A DNA stretch of 64,000 nucleotides from Chitinophaga sp. MM2321. GTDB lineage: Bacteria > Bacteroidota > Bacteroidia > Chitinophagales > Chitinophagaceae. Position 1 is the stretch's first letter; every line of letters starts with the position of its first letter. Shown in pieces: positions 63,430 to 64,000 of this stretch. The notes under the pieces were generated by a model that made no database searches, was not told the DNA's origin, and was given only the letters and a program-made list of their open reading frames with translations. The stretch is from NCBI RefSeq assembly GCF_964033635.1, contig NZ_OZ035533.1, forward strand, positions 1,612,001 to 1,676,000, read 5' to 3'. The position numbers and the translations under genes are program-made.

Positions 63430-64000
63430 ATGGAAAAGATTAAGATCATTGAGGTAACTGACCTGGTGAAAAAATACGGGGAGTTTACCGCTGTAAAGGG
63501 GATTAGCTTTGAGGTATATGAAAATGAGATCTTTGGCCTGCTGGGCCCCAATGGCGCCGGTAAATCCACTACGCTGGAGATCATAGAAACACTGCGGGAA
63601 AAGACGAGCGGACAGGTAAATGTAGGTGGATTTGATCTCGACAAAGACCCCAACAATATAAAAAAGATCATCGGTGTACAGTTGCAGAGTTCCGGTTATT
63701 ACCCCGGCCTCAACCTGGTAGAGCTGATAGAAATGTTTGGCGGCCTGTACAACCAGCCTGTGAAACCGCTGGAATTACTGGCACTCTTCAACCTGGAAGA
63801 TAAGGCCAAAGCTAAATTCAAAGAGCTTTCCGGCGGACAAAAACAACGCTTTTCCATTGCTACCACACTGATCAACAAGCCCAGGATCATCTTCCTGGAT
63901 GAACCTACAACGGGCCTCGATCCACAGGCACGACGCAACCTCTGGGACCTGATCCAGCAAGTGCGGGCACAGGGTACCACCGTTGTCATCACCACGCATT
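63430..64000 (+). CDS. ABC transporter ATP-binding protein (truncated by the window end)
   Basis: 190 residues visible, with the 3' end outside the window. All ATPase motifs are present: Walker A GPNGAGKST (39-47), Q-loop Gln86, signature LSGGQKQR (133-140), Walker B IIFLDEPTTGLDP (153-165) and the H-loop His190 in VITTH at the edge. The layout fits the DrrA/CcmA-like ATPases of multidrug or lipid exporters, usually followed by a permease gene, which would lie beyond base 64000. Confidence 0.9.
   Translation, partial: MEKIKIIEVTDLVKKYGEFTAVKGISFEVYENEIFGLLGPNGAGKSTTLEIIETLREKTSGQVNVGGFDLDKDPNNIKKIIGVQLQSSGYYPGLNLVELIEMFGGLYNQPVKPLELLALFNLEDKAKAKFKELSGGQKQRFSIATTLINKPRIIFLDEPTTGLDPQARRNLWDLIQQVRAQGTTVVITTH

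Noticed and set aside
1..64000. Defence island, prophage, biosynthetic cluster, rRNA or tRNA genes
   Set aside because: No integrase, phage, nuclease, NRPS/PKS or transposase genes and no cloverleaf or rRNA-like sequence recognised; most genes are core metabolism and envelope functions.

Overview
The window looks like a chromosomal segment of a Bacteroidota bacterium, most likely Chitinophagaceae (Chitinophaga-like). Supporting signs are the Bacteroidetes-type promoter boxes (TAnnTTTG, with a TTG about 19-20 bases upstream), a nuo operon with fused nuoCD, a TonB-type outer-membrane beta-barrel, secreted GH35 and beta-helix proteins, zf-HC2 anti-sigma proteins paired with ECF sigma factors, and many lipoproteins. 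No rRNA, tRNA, transposase, phage gene or CRISPR array was seen. Most of the window is core metabolism and cell-envelope genes.

Layout. 1-3858: two DUF3857/transglutaminase-like proteins, the first cut by the window edge. 3997-5280: DUF937-OmpA protein. 5580-7709: Old Yellow Enzyme reductase with an AraC-type regulator. 7783-10134: secreted beta-helix protein with a C-terminal PDZ-like domain. 10324-13513: clpB and guanine deaminase. 13608-16290: four-gene operon of two sigma/anti-sigma pairs. 16382-20249: NlpC/P60 peptidase, pyrophosphatase, DUF4878 lipoprotein, PhoH and purE. 20453-23500: five-PAS histidine kinase and a single-domain response regulator. 23481-30159 (minus): thrA-thrB-thrC-TPR lipoprotein-rpe, preceded by a Thr/Ile-rich leader peptide. 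30845-33177: homogentisate and 4-hydroxyphenylpyruvate dioxygenases (tyrosine catabolism). 33549-35397: a secreted protein of unknown function, a small membrane protein and an L,D-transpeptidase. 35580-41721: gluconate-dehydrogenase-subunit-3-like Tat protein, two tandem GMC oxidoreductases and a GH35 beta-galactosidase. 41969-57390: a CBS-domain protein, then nuoA-B-CD-E-F-G-H-I-J-K-L-M-N, a complete respiratory complex I. 57387-61511 (minus): TonB-type receptor, small lipoprotein and a second aspartate kinase. 61669-64000: fructose-1,6-bisphosphatase, a CAP-domain lipoprotein and the start of an ABC transporter ATPase.

Two non-coding themes stand out. First, the thr operon is preceded by a short reading frame for MSTIITSTITTPLRG, whose last codons form a GC-rich hairpin followed by a U-rich stretch. 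This is the layout of a translation-coupled attenuator. Second, gene ends across the window carry long, near-perfect AT-rich inverted repeats with arms of 23-51 bases. They are built from related words (GATTTTGGAATTTTG, CCAGGATTA) and some overlap the stop codons. Unpaired half-copies sit inside the nuo operon. This is the least explained structure here.
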